64,000 nt of DNA, from assembly GCF_900114045.1 (NCBI RefSeq), contig NZ_FORQ01000004.1, positions 164,709-228,708 of the forward strand, read 5' to 3'. The notes below the pieces were generated by a model that worked only from the letters and a program-made list of their open reading frames with translations, had not been told where the DNA came from and made no database searches. Both the position numbers and the translations under genes were made by a program. Shown piece after piece: positions 63,950-64,000 of this stretch (position 1 is its first letter; each line of letters opens with the position of its first letter). Source of the stretch: Kaistella treverensis. Its GTDB lineage: Bacteria; Bacteroidota; Bacteroidia; Flavobacteriales; Weeksellaceae.

Positions 63950-64000
63950 ATGACAATTGAACGTAAAATTAATTTCCTAATGGCATATGCTGTTGCAAGT
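63950..64000 (+). CDS. cassette 14: start of a gene cut by the window
   Basis: ATG 63950 opens MTIERKINFLMAYAVAS and the frame is open to the right edge. It lies 62 bases after the GTTGTGCGTC core at 63888, the usual distance for a cassette gene. Too short to name. Confidence 0.4.
   Translation, partial: MTIERKINFLMAYAVAS

Larger units (their letters stand above)
42023..64000. mobile_element. acquired genomic island beside tRNA-Phe (right end outside window)
   Basis: From the tRNA to the right edge the DNA is visibly richer in A and T than the left side and has no housekeeping genes. It holds an excisionase-like HTH protein, a tyrosine recombinase, a primase-helicase, a serine recombinase, a restriction-modification remnant and then the cassette array from 50831. 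Integration at the tRNA by the 44502 recombinase is inferred; no matching right-end att repeat is visible. Confidence 0.7.
50831..64000 (+). mobile_element. integron-like gene cassette array, at least 13 complete cassettes
   Basis: Cassette units run from one GTT core to the next: 50831, 51548, 52221, 52771, 53706, 54241, 54939, 56610, 57325, 58094, 59277, 59969, 63257 and 63888 (cut by window). Every recognised gene is on the plus strand, and each cassette but the tenth ends with a 136-198-base palindromic site. Start and end tags are complementary within a cassette. No IntI is visible. It could be called a CALIN-type cluster, but the sites do not fit the standard GTTRRRY core. Confidence 0.85.

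Noticed and set aside
50831..64000. Prophage or insertion-sequence cluster
   Set aside because: No transposase, capsid, portal, terminase or tail gene is seen, and there are no target-site duplications around the units.

Overview
The window looks like a chromosome segment of a flavobacterium close to Chryseobacterium/Kaistella (Bacteroidota, Weeksellaceae-like). The signs are a fused LpxC/FabZ, a PorX-type response regulator with a PglZ domain, a type B T9SS sorting domain, an OlsF-like double acyltransferase, TAnnTTTG-type promoters and few Shine-Dalgarno sites. Assignments rest on reading the translated proteins and DNA; no search was run.

Positions 1-42022 are mostly core chromosome. 1-7.6 kb is the end of a surface-polysaccharide locus: three glycosyltransferases, a decayed epimerase, an epimerase with its WbpL/MraY-like phosphosugar transferase, and the dTDP-rhamnose genes rfbC-rfbB-rfbA. 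7.9-14.1 kb holds rimO, an RlpA-like protein, xth, porX and an HD phosphohydrolase. 14.3-20.8 kb is a lipid A run (lpxD, lpxC/fabZ, lpxA), efp, a second lpxD-like gene, sucD and an outer-membrane protein. 21.2-30.9 kb is on the minus strand: an ABC exporter, an arsenic operon (arsR, a small remnant, acr3, arsC), dusB, small envelope proteins, a thioredoxin-domain protein and glnS. 31.2-41.9 kb has a 1413-residue T9SS cargo protein, ypdA, menC, fbp, aspartate kinase and the acyltransferase. A short palindromic AT-flanked repeat recurs between these genes.

At 41950 lies tRNA-Phe(GAA). Everything to its right is more AT-rich and looks acquired: a type IIG restriction-modification remnant, two unknown genes, an excisionase-like HTH protein, a Bacteroidota-type tyrosine recombinase, a primase-helicase fusion, a serine recombinase and about 1.1 kb of non-coding DNA.

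From 50.8 kb to the right edge is the most unusual part: an integron-like array of at least 13 complete gene cassettes plus one cut by the window. All cassette genes are on the plus strand. Twelve imperfect palindromes of 136-139 bp (one of 198 bp) separate the cassettes, running from a YAAC core to a GTT core. Within nearly every cassette the ten bases at its start are the reverse complement of the ten bases that open its own palindrome, although these bases differ between cassettes. This is the behaviour expected of excisable circles with attC-like sites. The palindrome arms change by paired substitutions and keep A.C mismatches at fixed places, which would make the bottom-strand hairpin the more stable one, as in integrons. 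A 134-bp leader carrying a TATATTTG promoter-like box occurs twice (50701 and 59147), each time directly before a cassette start. No IntI-like integrase is visible. Cassette cargo includes an Abi_C-type protein, an ECF sigma factor with a membrane partner, a DUF2975/HTH pair with its own promoter and operator, a zinc-ribbon/GIY-YIG-like protein, a P-type ATPase of 846 residues, lipoproteins and small membrane proteins.
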